Source: Combretum micranthum (Eukaryota > Streptophyta > Magnoliopsida > Myrtales > Combretaceae). From it: a stretch of DNA of 64,000 bases. The stretch lies in NCBI GenBank assembly GCA_024138025.1, contig JAMXBD010001199.1, forward strand, positions 372,001-436,000, given 5' to 3'. The notes beneath the pieces are model-generated. The model was not told the origin of the DNA. It made no database searches and worked only from the letters and a program-made list of their open reading frames with translations. This document shows positions 49,510 through 61,391 of this stretch, piece after piece. Within the stretch, counting starts at the first letter, position 1. Every line of letters starts with the position of its first letter. Made by a program: the position numbers and the translations under genes.

Positions 49510-50170
49510 TATTGATGGTCGTATGGGCCTGTAACCTCCCAACCCTCAACATGAAGGGCGTAAAATCCATGCTACACTTGATTTCCAGTTAATCTTGTGT
49601 ATCTTGTTTGCTCATGTGATTGATGCATTCTCATATGCTTGATTAAACACTAGCTTGCTATATGGAAATGTTCTGTAGATAGGAATTATCTCACTAAGCT
49701 AGATTTGCTTATACCCTTATAGCTTTTTATTACAGTATGATTATCTGTGGTTGGCCCCAAGGAGCACCGTATGCCAGGTACAAGTTTAAGCTACTAGGAG
49801 CTTTTGTGAGAAGTATATGTATTTTAGTTTTGAACATAAGACTTCTAAGAAAATCTCTATAGTAGGCTTATGTTATAGTTATGATGACCTTGTTAATAGT
49901 TTAAGTTGAACACGACTATTAAGGCGGGGGAATGTCCCTAAGATGATGTAAGAAATTATTATTTGAATGAAGAATTCATGTTTACTTATATAAGTTCTTA
50001 CTTGTTTTTATTATATACTTAAACATAATACCCCTGTGAGTCTCTTACTATCTTGGAAGCACGCCTTACATGTGATATCGAAGCTCCTGCATGACTAAGG
50101 TTGTCATTCATTAGCTTTAATATTATATGCGGCGGACCGCCATTTTTAGGGTACCCTCCAAGATGTGACA

Positions 50171-50945
50171 AAACCGGATGAAGCCGAAGATTGGTTAGCA
50201 TAAATAGAGCGGTCTTTTAGTGCTTTTGAAGTACCGCAACACCTTAAGCTTGTTTTTGGTACTTATATGCGAACATTCAATGTAAGGATATGGTGGGAAT
50301 CCAGAAGTAGGGAACTACTACCGCCAATCACATGGGAGATATTTAGGCATGAATTCTTGGAGAACTTTTTCTCTGGAAGCTTGAGAGTCCAATATAGTTC
50401 GGATTTCTTATATGTCTCTCAAGAAGGTCGTAGTCTCGAGCAATATGAAACAAAGTTTAGCAGGCTGTTACAATATGCCCTTAAATCATCTAAGCATAGC
50501 GAGGAACTCAAGAGACAAGTATTCTTAGGAGGATTAGACGAGGACCTTCGTATGAAGTTGGAAGAGTTTGACATAAGAGGTTTTCAAGAATTAGTAGAAA
50601 GAGCATGAATTGTGGAAAGTGTTAAGAAAAGGAGAATGATAGAAATAAACGTTATAATATTTGAGGAATAACCCATAAGTGGACCCAGCTTAAGCCTCAA
50701 AGTTAAAGAGTTCAAGCCCTCAAGCAATCCAAGTAGAAAGAAGGATAAAATGACACCACATATCCGATATTAGAAATGTAAAGGGGGACATCATCTAAGA
50801 CAATGTCCCAAGCTACAGTACAAGTGTTATTACTACGGAAGTTCGAACCACAAGGTCCAAAGTTGTCCAAAGAAAACCACTATTGTCTACATCAGCTGTA
50901 AGACACCGGGACATATTGCTAAACCCAATTGAAAGGACACATCTT
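50171..50945 (+). pseudogene. X gag, C-terminal part with three zinc knuckles
   Basis: It continues the capsid domain (EAEDWL, ITWEIFRHEFLENFFSGSL, RSLEQYETKFSRLLQYALK) to about 50608. A basic stretch and three consecutive knuckles follow: KCKGGHHLRQC (about 50777), CYYYGSSNHKVQSC with one Cys replaced by Tyr, and CKTPGHIAKPN with the last Cys lost. One stop early (after WLA) and others near 50608 and 50670 break it. Protease and the rest of pol do not follow. Confidence 0.75.
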
Positions 50946-51239
50946 TAAGATAAAATGAGTAGCTACACAAGTAGCTACTATTATTTGATTGTTGCCTAAC
51001 TATATTAAATTGCATGCTTCTAAAGAAAGCTAACATAGACTTCAAATCATGAACGTAGACATGTAAGAAAAAATGAAGGTCTAACAAAGAGAGAGTTGTC
51101 TGATAAACCACAAACCTATCCAGTTCCCAAAAAACATCCATCCATCATTTTCTCCTTGCAAACTTAATTGAAGAGAAAAAAAGATATAGATATATAAACC
51201 CAATTGAGTATTTGCCCAAAAATCCCAACTAATTAATTT
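50946..51239. other. unassigned DNA
   Basis: AT-rich sequence between the truncated X gag and the truncated X LTR. No frame, LTR end or repeat is recognised; it probably marks a deletion breakpoint. Confidence 0.4.
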
Positions 51240-52821
51240 TAATATGAGAGATCAAAATTCAAATTAATTTGCAGCGGATAAATAAACAATAGATATAAAG
51301 CGTAAATTAAAGAGATAGGGATAGAGAAATAAAGCTTATATGTCCTTTTAATTGGGTTTATATATATCTCTAATTTGCTCATGCATGAATCATGAATATG
51401 TAGCCACGAGAAATAAAACAATATAGCATAATAAGATAAGATATATATATATATATATATATAAGAATCCATAAGCATCATATTAATATCAATATTGGGA
51501 ACCTTAGCTTCATCAAGATAACCTGGTCAAGTATTGAGAGTCTTAGCTTCCTCAAGGCAACCGGGACTAAGAATAGATTAGTCTCAAAAGAAAAGAAAAG
51601 AAAGAAAAAAAAGTAATAATAAGAGCAAGTTAGAGAATGTTTAGTGAGCATTAAGCTCTAAAAATATATATATATATATATATATACTTAATAATAAATA
51701 TAGAGTTAGATTAGAAGTATAATCATCAACAATAATAACATTAAAAGCAACATATATGGTCAAAAACAAAATAATAATATTGTAATTTCATGGCATATGC
51801 AAGAACAAAACATGAACATATATTACTTCTAAAACTCATATGGTTTAAAAAAAAAAACACTATGGTCATGTTAAGTCACATGACATGGGTAAATAAATAG
51901 TGATAGAAGTTTACCTAAAGTGTTTGTGGTAGGAAGAAGATAGTGAATGTAGGTTTATGTGATTAGTGGTATGTGGTTGATAGTTTATGTATAGAAAAGG
52001 ATTTTTGTGTGGAATTAGTGAAAGAGAGTTTTGGAAGTGAAGAATTTTGTAGAGTGAATTTAGGAGAGTTTTGTTATGTGAAAGAAGTAAAGGGAGGGGG
52101 GTATTTATAGTCGAAGATGGATGGAAATTAGATATAATAAAATAAATTGAAAAAGAAAAAAACTAGAGATAAAGAAAGAGGGATGGCGCCGGCTATATAA
52201 GGGAGGAAGAGAGAGAGATTTATTTTTTGTTGTTTTGTAATAAAATGTAATTAAGATTTGAAGTATGGTTGATGTGAAGTTGTGTTGAAAATGTACAAAG
52301 TAGAAAAATAGGTATATAGGTAGTAAGAATAGGTTGTAAGGTAAAATAGAGATAGATGAATATTAATGAATAGTAGTATAAGACAATGAATAGTAGTATA
52401 GGATAATGAATACTAAACAAGACTAATAATATACTGGTAGTAAAGAAAATACGCGTATAAATGCGATATATCGAAAAATTACGAAAATGATATTTTTGGA
52501 ATCCTTGTATTATTTCAAACCTAACGGTGTTATCGAATATTTTTACTATTCTGAGCCCTAGGACATGCTTTTCGAGAGCTGATCCCGTTTGGATCTGAAA
52601 TACACTAAAAATTAGCGATTCTAATATTTTTACGCTTTCTTATATTATTACGAACTATTATCTATAATTATTTCAATTCCATTATTTAGGGCTAAAGAAT
52701 TCGAAATTGCCGAATCTAAACTCTAGGGTTTACTCTAGTCTTTTGTTAACTTTTAGGATTTCTGGTTGACTTATAATTCTAAGATTAAGCTTAAAATTAA
52801 TCAAAATTTCAAGGGTTTACA
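51240..52821 (-). mobile_element. truncated X LTR, minus
   Basis: The right end GGGTTTACA (52821) is the reverse complement of the X LTR start. Leftwards follow the TACTATTCAT array (about 52330-52430), the CGCCGGCTATATAAGG motif (52188-52203), TATA (minus, 52102-52109) and the hairpin (about 51555-51585). Similarity fades between about 51390 and 51240, so the 3' half is missing. Its intact end sits within the protease of the Y element. Confidence 0.8.
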
Positions 52822-54279
52822 TCGACAGGTAGATGTCTACCATCTATCTCTATAACCACATCTCTACAAATCCGATTCAACATAGCTCCACCCCCCAAAG
52901 GTATGTTTACAGACAAGCATGCAAACATATATTCATTCAACACACACACCATGAACAAATACAAAAGACTTAGATATGCATGAAAATCTTGCACCAATAT
53001 AGAAAATAACATAACCACTATTTAGAAGTATAAGGAGTGTACATGCAACAGTGTTTACGCTAGAGGTATCCTTATGCTGAAAGGCATAAAATTTTGCTGG
53101 TGCTCTTTGTCCTTGACTACCCTGAGCTCAAGCTATTTGAACTCCTGGAACTATTTACCTTTCGAGCTCTTTATAGTCTATAGCTTTGTATCATCTTTGC
53201 CCATACTTGAAACAGAAAAATTGTGGGAATACTCCCTCTATGCACACTTTGTGGCTGTATCCAATCTTGCCACATAAGAAACAAGCATTTTCAAGCTACT
53301 TATAATCTTTGACATCATGAGGTCCATAGCTTGATATACTTTCTTTTAGCATTCTGAATTATTGACCTGACCTGCTGTGTGATAGGCCTCTTTCCCCTAT
53401 CCTAGATAAGAACACTAGGAGATGGTCTCTTTCCTAAATAAATATGGCATCTGTATGGCTCACAACTTTTCATCTTATTCAAACCTTGCTCTACAGTCTT
53501 TGCCTTATTAACCATAGCTAATTAGTTGGTCAAATCCATCAAGTTCACCTGGTGTTGTATTTCAGGCTCCTACCTTGTAATAAAACTGCTCACTTTAACC
53601 TCCACACTTTTCTTCAAAGGTTCTGGTAGAAATCTCATCAACATATTCAGCTCTACGTCATACTCTTCAATAGTCATCTTACCCTGCTATAGAATATAGT
53701 ACTCTTGTAGCAGTTGTTATTTAACACTTTCAAGGAAAAACTCCCTATAGAAAACCTACTGGAATCTGTCCTATCTAACCACTCAGCCATGTATCTCTTG
53801 GTGCTCAACCACTAATTATTTACTCTTCCAATTAGAAAATATGATTCATACTCCACCTTCTTATTCGTAGGTATGTCCAGGGCAACAAAAGTCTTCTCCA
53901 CCTCTTCCATCCATAACTTAGCATCCAATGGCCTTCCTGGCTTTGGTCTAAACTTGTATACCAAGTCTACAAACTTGTTAACACTCAACACATCTATCTG
54001 TCTAGCACCATTACCTCCATTGCCATTTTGTCTCTGTGTCTCCTACGTCTAGGCCTTCGCATTTGAGCAACCACCACTACCCTAACAAAGTATTCACTGC
54101 TTGTATCAATTGAGCAACATTAATCGATACCCATTGTCCTGCAGGTGGGGGTAGTGGTGGTTGTATATCTTGAGGTAACTCATTCAAAGGTGGCTGATTC
54201 AAAGGTAGTTGGTTCTCAGGTGGTTGTCCTCACTAGCTCTTGAGGAACCAATATTAAGGGCTCTCCTTCCAGGTGGCAT
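52822..54279 (-). pseudogene. gag and protease of the Y element, broken
   Basis: It starts with MPPGRRALNIGSS (ATG at 54277-54279), about 200 bases inside the PBS. A Pro-rich part (LPQDIQPPLPPPAGQWV) and capsid blocks follow: NKFVDLVYKFRPKPGRPLDA, AEWLDRTD and TIEEYDVELNMLMRFLPEPL. The knuckle CFLCGKIGY follows near 53270, and protease remnants lie near 52980-52830 (NRICRDVVIEIDGRHLPVDV). Numerous stops and frame changes interrupt it. It is cut by the X LTR fragment at 52821. RT and integrase are absent. Confidence 0.75.
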
Positions 54280-54465
54280 TCCAAAAGGATAAACACATAT
54301 CACATGAGAAATAGACAAAACAAATTAAAAGATCAAAACACTATAGAAACTACAAGACAACAACATATGAACTAGATAAGTTACCCTAATCAATTACTAC
54401 CCATGTCATCATTGCTCACCATCCTAAGAAATTCATAATTTAGATCTAATAAGATTTACAACCTA

Positions 54466-54483
54466 AGCTCTTACCACTTATGC
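54466..54483 (-). other. primer-binding site of the Y element
   Basis: On the minus strand AAGTGGTAAGAGCTTAGG follows the LTR, resembling the initiator-tRNA-Met site TGGTATCAGAGC with two bases missing. It fixes the LTR to the right as the 5' LTR. Confidence 0.6.
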
Positions 54484-56302
54484 TGTAACACCTTAATCTG
54501 AAGGTATTACAACCTACCATGTATTCTTACTAGATAAGAACACGCTAAGACTATTATTCCATAAATCCACAATTGGATATGTAATCATCAATTATTCTCA
54601 TAAAGGATACTTGTTTAAAATATTTCATATAATAAAACTTCTGGATAACTTAGTTGGCATAAACTAAAGCCAACTCAATTTAAACTTAAAACATTAAAAG
54701 GAAAGTCTCATAACAATTTCAGAACTAATAAAGGAAATGTAAAACTTCACATATTCTTTAAATGACTATCTTTAATCTAAAGCAAATCTAAAAGTCAGTA
54801 GGGTAATCAGGTTCACTATCATCCTCCCTATAGTCTATAAACATCATATCTAGGAAGATTAAATACTAATGGATCATTATCTTTTCCTAAAAAAATAGAA
54901 ATGAATGAGCACAAATGCCCAGTACGCTACACCACAAACACATACACATGAACAGGCAATAAACAATTTCATATACAACCTAATAACTAATTTAGAGACC
55001 ACAGTTTATTATCTTTGATTAGCCAACAAACAACACAACCTAGGGTCATTCACGTTTAACCTAAACCCGAAGCAACTCATGACTCTGTCAAACAATAGGT
55101 ATAGAAAATAATATATATATGTATATATATTGGTGTTGGGAACTCCTATACGCCCTAGGTACTGTTTTTGTATCACTCCTAGACTACCAGAATCATCTCT
55201 ATGCATAAGTCCACTCGGAATAACCTCACACATAGATCATTAGGGCGCTGGCTTTGTAGCAATTATTCTCCCAATCTACTAGACCTAACCATAGACAAGC
55301 AGCAAACAAATTTTAAAAACCAGATAGCATTATATCAATTTGTAGATTCTAAACCTATACTCACAAACAACAAGTAAGGTAAAGCCGTACGTAAAATCAC
55401 TTTTGGAACAAAAATCCTAATATCACCAAAAACACTTGATCATGACCAAAAACTCTATCAAAACTTGTTTCCATAAAGCAATCATATTATTATTATTATC
55501 ATTTAAACGCTAATTTGAAAATAACTATAATCTAGGTTTGTACACACCTTCCTTCTTTGATTGTAAATCACAATTTTTGTCCAATTACTGATATAGGGTT
55601 TTCTTCAAAAACTCCTCCACACTATGACTCCCTTCAATATAATTCAATCAAATTTAGAAAAGATTAATTTTATATTACCATGTAGATAGAAAAGATTCAT
55701 ACTTACCTAGAACTTTTAATCTTGATCGTCCTTGATTCCAAAACACAACTCATCCATAACACTTACGGCTTTTCTCCAATTCTCTCATCTAAACTAAAAG
55801 AAAACTTTTAGGGAAAGATTATTTCTTTTAAAACTCTAAAGAATTAGAGAGGATCCACTCACCTTGATCTTGATTCTTGATCTCCTTTGATGTAAGGATC
55901 ATGGTTAAAGAGATTTTTGAGAGACTTCTATGTTTAGGGATGAATTTGGACAAGGAGCATAGGATAGGTTATAAAGAAAACTTATAAAACTCCTAAAATT
56001 CAGTGACAGTATGCTGGCATGAAGGCTACGGCTTAGTGAGAAGGCTGGCGGCCTAAAACTCTTGGAGATGTTTCTGTGATGGTGTAAGTTGGCCCAATGC
56101 TAGCGGCATAAAACCAAGGCCAATGGAATGGGTGTTCAAGGTTGGCAACCTTCAGACGACATAGAAGCTTTGTCTCTTCATCTTCAATCATACCATTTGA
56201 CAAATCATTTAATTATATATTAGGGTGGACCATAAAACCCTCTTATTTTTAATCAAATAACACTTTTTCCCTTCATTAGAAAACATTTATTTTTATATTA
56301 CA
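54484..56302 (-). repeat. 5' LTR of the Y element
   Basis: The left edge is TGTAACACC; the right edge is taken at TATATTACA (56302) by comparison with the Y solo LTR, so it is approximate. It is homologous to 6752-27250 (for example the shared GTATTACAAC and GCCCAGTACG stretches). A degenerate GC-rich array (about 56010-56155; GGCTGGCGGCC, GCTAGCGGC) lies upstream of a TATA-like box (minus, near 55983). No matching 3' LTR is in the window. Confidence 0.75.
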
Positions 56303-56499
56303 AAAACAATTTAAAAAAAAAACTAAAAGAAAGGAACAATGGATGATATAAGAAAATCTAACAATGACATAACTAAAAAGTGTAACCGATGAAAAGAAAG
56401 AGTATGAAATCGTCAAAATTAGTAGTGAGGAGTCGCTTACCTTTGGGCATGTTGATTTATGTTCAATCTCTAGGGTATATGGCAAGAAGGCAATAAGTA

Positions 56500-57978
56500 T
56501 ATCTTTGATAATTCGGTGCTTGTGTTGTACTAGACTTCTATTATAAAAGCACCAACATCAAAGTTTTAGGCCCATCATAGATATCACCACTTCTACCTCA
56601 TTGAATAGCTTATACATATTGGTCTGACTATATTTGATAAAGGATCTCAAATCTGTTGTGATGGGGCCTTTAAGGTAAATTACAGCTATGGAAGAGGAGC
56701 GAGAATCGCCATAAACACATATGGATACTACAAAGGTGGATCTTTTTAGAAAGTACATGATTAATCTCTTAATGAGGCTAAGATATGGAGCATAGTTTGG
56801 ATCTGGAGTATCACCTTTGCTTTAGATAATAGACTACCCAATTGAACTATTAGATCTACCGATCTCCATCATCGTAGAGTTGTCGTGTCACCTTGCTGTC
56901 CTTTTTGTAATGAAATTGATACACCTGAGCATGCTATTTTATGCTGTGACTAGATGACCTGCGTGTAGTTTGGGGTTTTAAGATTGAGGATTGATAGACA
57001 AAAGGTGACTTCTTTTTTCAACTGGTGGATGAATTTGTCTGGAAGCAAGTACTCCTCTAAATCTGAACATCGTCAAATGGAATCACTTTTGCTTGAGGTT
57101 GCATGGTCAATTTAGAAATAGCATGATGAAGCACTTTATAGCTATCGAAAACCTAATCCTGTTACTACTGTGGTCAAAGTGAAAGCTTAGCTTAATGAAA
57201 AAGGAAATATTGATAAATTATCTCCCTCTGAAGTGGTCGCCTTGGCTTGTTTTGATGAACATCCCCAAAAAGGAGACGTTGAAGGCTCTGTTTCTTGTCT
57301 TGGAAAGGCGGACAGTAGGGATTCTAGTGGTCGTTGCAAGAGGAGGTACGATGCTATTGAAAGTATGCAGACGTACAATGTTCGTATTCCATGTGCAATT
57401 TCATTAAGATGGAAAGACTTGTTGGATATGAATGGCTTTATTGATCTGGATAGGATAAACACTAATGGTTCTTAGACTAGACCTTTAACTAAGGGAGGCT
57501 TGGCAGTTGTGGCTAGAACTCTAGATGGGCTTGTTTTGACTGAGGCTTCGATTCTTGCTTGTTCCCTTCTGCCGAAGCTTGTGAGGTTGCAGCTTGTACC
57601 GTTGGACTAAATTAGATCAAGACTCATGTTTAGACATTTGTGAGGATGGAATCTGATTGCCTTCATTTGGTCCAGGCTTTTAATGGCCATCCAGATGGGC
57701 TTCATTGGTCTTCTTTGCCTCTTTCTGATGAAGCCTAGCTTTTCTTGAGTTCTCTTAGAGATGTAAATGTGTCTTTTGTTTTCATTAGCGGAAATGCAAG
57801 AGTAGCTTCTTTTTTTTTAGCAGGAAGATATGTCTTTATGATTGGTTGATCTCCATCCCATCCACTCTTCTGAAGTTACTTCCCTTTAAAGTTTCTAATG
57901 TGATTGCTATTGTTTGTAATCTTTTTTACAATGGCTAATGATGAACAATATGTGTTGTTTTGACTAGCCAAAAAAAAA
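56500..57978 (+). pseudogene. LINE 3' fragment: zf-RVT and RNase H remnants, poly(A)
   Basis: In broken plus-strand frames: a Cys/His block CPFCNEIDTPEHAI (about 56896-56940) typical of the zf-RVT domain after plant LINE reverse transcriptase, then RNase H-like pieces GGLAVVARTLDGLVLTEASI (about 57495-57550) and MESDCLHLVQAFNG (about 57640-57690). The 3' end has an A-run at 57969-57978. The 5' end (about 56500) is uncertain and truncated; target duplications were not found. The family is non-LTR, L1-like. Confidence 0.7.
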
Positions 57979-58299
57979 ACCTATCATATATGATTTTAAG
58001 GAAGTTATTGAGTGGATTATTCCTAATGTTCTATATGATTATTTATCTTTTGTTTTAAAATGCAAGGAACTACTCCAGATGAACCAAACAATACAGCTGC
58101 AATGGCAGCCTAGGGAGATGAATTAAGTAATGCATGTTGTCACTTTAGTTATCTAGAGTGTTCACCAAGATGAGATGGTCATAAAATAATCCAAGTAGCC
58201 AAAATAAGGATCTTTGTGCTAAGGAAAAAACTTTATGGCAAGAGTAAACAATTAAAGCAAAGATAATTAATTAGTGGAGCAATGTTTTCTCTAGAAAAA
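57979..58299. other. unassigned DNA between LINE and viral sequence
   Basis: No long frame or repeat end is seen. It may include the junction of the integrated pararetrovirus, whose left boundary I place near 58300 only because recognisable viral features begin to the right. Confidence 0.35.
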
Positions 58300-58571
58300 A
58301 AAATTTATGTCCACGCCATAACCCATAAGGCCAAATCACGGCAAACTCTGTCTAAAATAGCCTTATCAAAGGGTTTTTTACGCCGACCTTTTTGGTATAA
58401 TTTCTAAAGGAACCAGAGCTTTACTACTCAAGTACGGTGCCTTAATTTATTTACCCATGCTATAAAACCTTATTGCATGGTGCAAATGTCTAATAAGATT
58501 TTAGAGCATGATTACCTTTATACCTTAAAAAGAAAATTAGCCGAATATGGTTAAAAGAAACTTACGAAAGT

Positions 58572-58577
58572 TTTATT
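58572..58577 (-). terminator. poly(A) signal of the pararetrovirus
   Basis: AATAAA on the minus strand lies about 140 bases downstream of the TATA box (58718-58727). In plant pararetroviruses the poly(A) signal lies shortly after the transcription start, giving terminally redundant RNA (established knowledge). The spacing fits. Confidence 0.6.
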
Positions 58578-58717
58578 GAATACGGTGGAGGTATGTTACA
58601 ATGACACACTTACAGGACTAAAACACTCAGAAATTTTTCTCACAAAACACTCAGATACTCTTCAATATTTTTTCCCTATTCTATTTTTCTCCCGTACCTT
58701 AACCTGAATCCTGCTCG

Positions 58718-58860
58718 CCTTTTATAGAAAATTTTTTTAGAACTAAAACAATAAAAAGTGCTACAGTGACCTACTGCTATAATAAAATAGTAACCTACTA
58801 CTACAGTAAAAAGTGCTACAGTATCCTAAAAAGTTGCTACAGTACCTATGCTATAGTGCC
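58718..58860 (-). promoter_or_regulatory. pararetroviral promoter: TATA box and ACTGTAGCA repeats
   Basis: On the minus strand CTATAAAAGG (58718-58727) is preceded by five or six repeats of ACTGTAGC(A/T) type (58755-58860). Two copies are followed by the same A/T-rich ACTTTTT. This is where the enhancer and core promoter of the full-length viral RNA are expected. Activity is not shown by sequence. Confidence 0.6.
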
Positions 58861-59079
58861 GACTAGTAGATCCTTGATTTTTCTTCTGTCTTTTTCGTGT
58901 TTTCCTCCGCCTTGTTCGTTTGTTCGTTTGTCTTCTGGGTTTTTCTCCTTTTTGTTTTCATGTTTGCCCGTGAATTTTCTTTGTTCTGCTCCTTCAATTA
59001 TTTCTTTTATTCTAATCCTTCAATTATTTTTGTTCTAATCCCTCATTCTTCTTCTTCTTCTTTTTTATCCTAGAACCTG

Positions 59080-60830
59080 TTTATGTCTTCTTGTGCTTCC
59101 ATTTCTTCTTCCTCATCCTCCATATAATTGGGATCATATGGATTGTCTTTTTCATTTTGTTCATCTTCTTTGTTTAAGCTTTCCTTGAGTGTCTTCAAAT
59201 TTGTCTCATATCTTAACTAAATTGCTCCTTTTTGCTTTGTGAAGATGAATTTCATCTTAGTGGTTGCAGTAAGATGAAATTCTGGATCTTCTGGTATAAA
59301 CATGCTCATTTTGTCAGTAATGTATAGTTTCAACTGTTCTTCCAAACTATTGGTGGATTTCAACCTATGGATTTTTTGGATAATTGAGACTTTCCTTCTG
59401 ACTAGGGAAATCCAAAACCAAGTTTGTGCTGTTCTAGATTTAAATTTTAACCATTATGATATTATTGCCTTTATTTTTACATAATATTTTACAAGGATAT
59501 CATATTCCCATTCTATATCTCTTAAGGTTACCAAAACTTCATAAAACATTTTCCTCATAGGTTGAGCCATAAATTGTGGAAATGTGCCCACAATTTCTGT
59601 GACAAGCCCATACTCAAGAAGGGTAGCCAATGTATATTCCTAGTCTCTAATCCTAAATCCTTTAAAATAGTTAAGATCTATAGCCAATGTATGTATATTA
59701 TAACGCACATGAGTTGGGCAATAATATTTATCTTGATAATGATTATTCATCTCAACCTGTGAGTCCTTTCCCAAACAGGAGTAACATGGAGGGTTTGGAA
59801 AAGCCTTTACCCTTACCATAGTCCCAAATCCAACTCCATCAAAACATATGTGTTTTTCCTGTATTGTCTTTTGGAGCAATAATAAAGGCTTTAAAAATGC
59901 TTCCTCTGCATATCCTTTTATCAATGATTTTGGAAGAGATGGAAGTTTTGAAATAAATTAAACTCTTTTGAAGAAAAGGAATGCGGTTGCATTTTCATAT
60001 TTTTCTTAAGATGTTTTTCCTATTTTCCTTCTCTGAAATGGGAACGCTTCCCTATAATCATTACTATGTTCCTTAATGCTTTCAATACTTCTCTTCTTAT
60101 TTGGGCTTTCTGTGATTTTAAGAGAAGATATTTTCTTTTCCTGTTCTTCTTCTAAAGAGTTCAAATCTGTATACCTTTATGTGTCCTTGACATACTCTAT
60201 GGTACTTTTAACACTCCTAAAATTGTCAAAAGCGAGATCCACATAAATTTCTTGTTTCCTTGTTATTTGCTTGACCCAATTTGCTGCAGTTTCAAGATCA
60301 TGGAATCTTCTCCATGAAGGATTCGCATAATCTGTTATTTGGGTTTAAACATCATGCCAGTAGCAGAAAAAAACAAATTCCTATCAAATGTCCTCTTGCA
60401 ACTTCATACATTTGATATTTTCTTTTAATTTTTTCCTTATGCCCTTGTATCCTTTGTGATGAGTCATTATCCTGTGGCCTTTTCATGTAACCAGTTTCTT
60501 GTGTTCCTTTAATACCCTATGTTCTATCTCATTAAAATATCTAGCCAGAGCATAGCAAATTACATATTTGAACTTATCTTGGCTAGTTAGGGACCATATA
60601 CTATCTATGAGAGCCATATGTGTCTCTCCTTTGACATTATTTAGGAATGGTACTTGAAACTTCCTTGGTGAACTTGTTGGTATTATAAGTAAAGCTATAT
60701 CACCAATCATAACCTGTGGTTCTTCCATAACCTCTGATAACCTTATTCCACTAGAACTGCTTGCTTGTGATCCTTGAGAAGATATTGACCTCTTTTGTAG
60801 CCTAAATCCTTTGTTCCTTTGGAATTCTAT
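59080..60830 (-). pseudogene. unidentified viral reading frame downstream of RNase H
   Basis: A decayed coding region follows RNase H by about 20-50 bases. Its start is preceded by TTTCTTTTTAG|G, which looks like a 3' splice site. The best piece is an 81-codon frame (60483-60728; MEEPQVMIGDIALLIIP, KYVICYALARYFNEIEH). A second piece (59640-59924) has a C-x2-C...C-x2-H pattern (CYSC, YYCPTHV), and the end is very acidic (EDEEEEMEAQED). Tungrovirus has an extra ORF here made from spliced RNA, and caulimoviruses have the transactivator ORF VI. Which, if either, this matches is unknown. Confidence 0.5.
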
Positions 60831-60851
60831 GTTTTCCTAAAAAGAAATTAT

Positions 60852-61391
60852 TTATATTAGTAAGCGAGATAACTCATCTGTTGCAGTATTTTGTTTTCCC
60901 TTAATATGTTCAAATTCTACCTTATAGCCTTTATTTATTATTACATCTTTAAATTTTAACCATCTTCTCCTACTCATTTTATTACTCCTTATGTTCTTAT
61001 GGAATTTAACTATAGATTTACAGTCTATTCTAAGTAACATCTCTTTTTTATTTATTAGAAATAATCTAAAATTATCTAAGCAATTTATAACAGCTATTAT
61101 TTCCTTGTCTATACTTAGTAAATTTTTTTCTTTGAATTTTCTATTTGTATACCTGGAAATTTCTTTAGTTTTCCTTTCAACATATTTATGAGATTTTCTT
61201 AACAAAATTCCTCTCCATTCTAGATCATATCTATCACTTTTAATGATTAAGAAGTCCACGTCTAGGGGTAGTCTCAACCTTGGTAACCTTTTAACCTGTT
61301 CTTTTATTTTCTTTATTTGTTTTATGTCCTCTTGGGACAAACTTTTAAAACCTGAAATCTTGTTATAAAAGGGTTCTACTAAAGAATTCAA
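60852..61391 (-). pseudogene. pararetroviral RNase H domain
   Basis: A 179-codon open piece of the polyprotein ends at a stop at 60852. It shows the RNase H pattern: first acidic residue in IIKSDRYDLEW, Glu in SIDKEIIAVINCLDNFR, Asp in LLRIDCKSIVKF, and the family-typical end GKQNTATDELSRL. The enzyme removes RNA during viral reverse transcription. It is separated from RT by stops upstream, so it is not translated as such. Confidence 0.82.

Larger units (their letters stand above)
45433..50170 (+). mobile_element. solo LTR, family X, containing a nested solo LTR
   Basis: It starts TGTAAACCCCCGAAG and ends CCAAGATGTGACA, flanked by AAACC (45428-45432 and 50171-50175). Net length is about 3.3 kb after removing 47108-48535. 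A TATA box (46127-46134) lies about 80 bases after a CATCGGCCACC motif; the hairpin GGGACTA...TAGTCCC is near 46585. It inserted into the gag of an element of its own family. Confidence 0.9.
37157..50945 (+). mobile_element. partial family X Ty3/gypsy element with nested solo LTRs
   Basis: It comprises a 5' LTR (37157-41400), an iMet-type PBS and gag (about 45150-50945), in plus orientation. Three solo LTRs are nested in it: W at 41739-43599, X at 45433-50170, and Z inside the latter at 47108-48530. No protease, RT, integrase or 3' LTR in plus orientation remains; the right side is cut off near 50945. The single-domain gag, PBS and LTR ends fit a plant chromovirus-like gypsy element (inference). 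Confidence 0.75.

Noticed and set aside
57187..57475. Overlapping frames of 70-91 codons on both strands
   Set aside because: They are mutual shadows within the LINE remnant; only the zf-RVT and RNase H-like blocks are recognisable.
58766..59038. 90-codon plus-strand frame in the viral region
   Set aside because: Antisense to the viral downstream frame and promoter; Ser/Phe/Leu-rich without motif.
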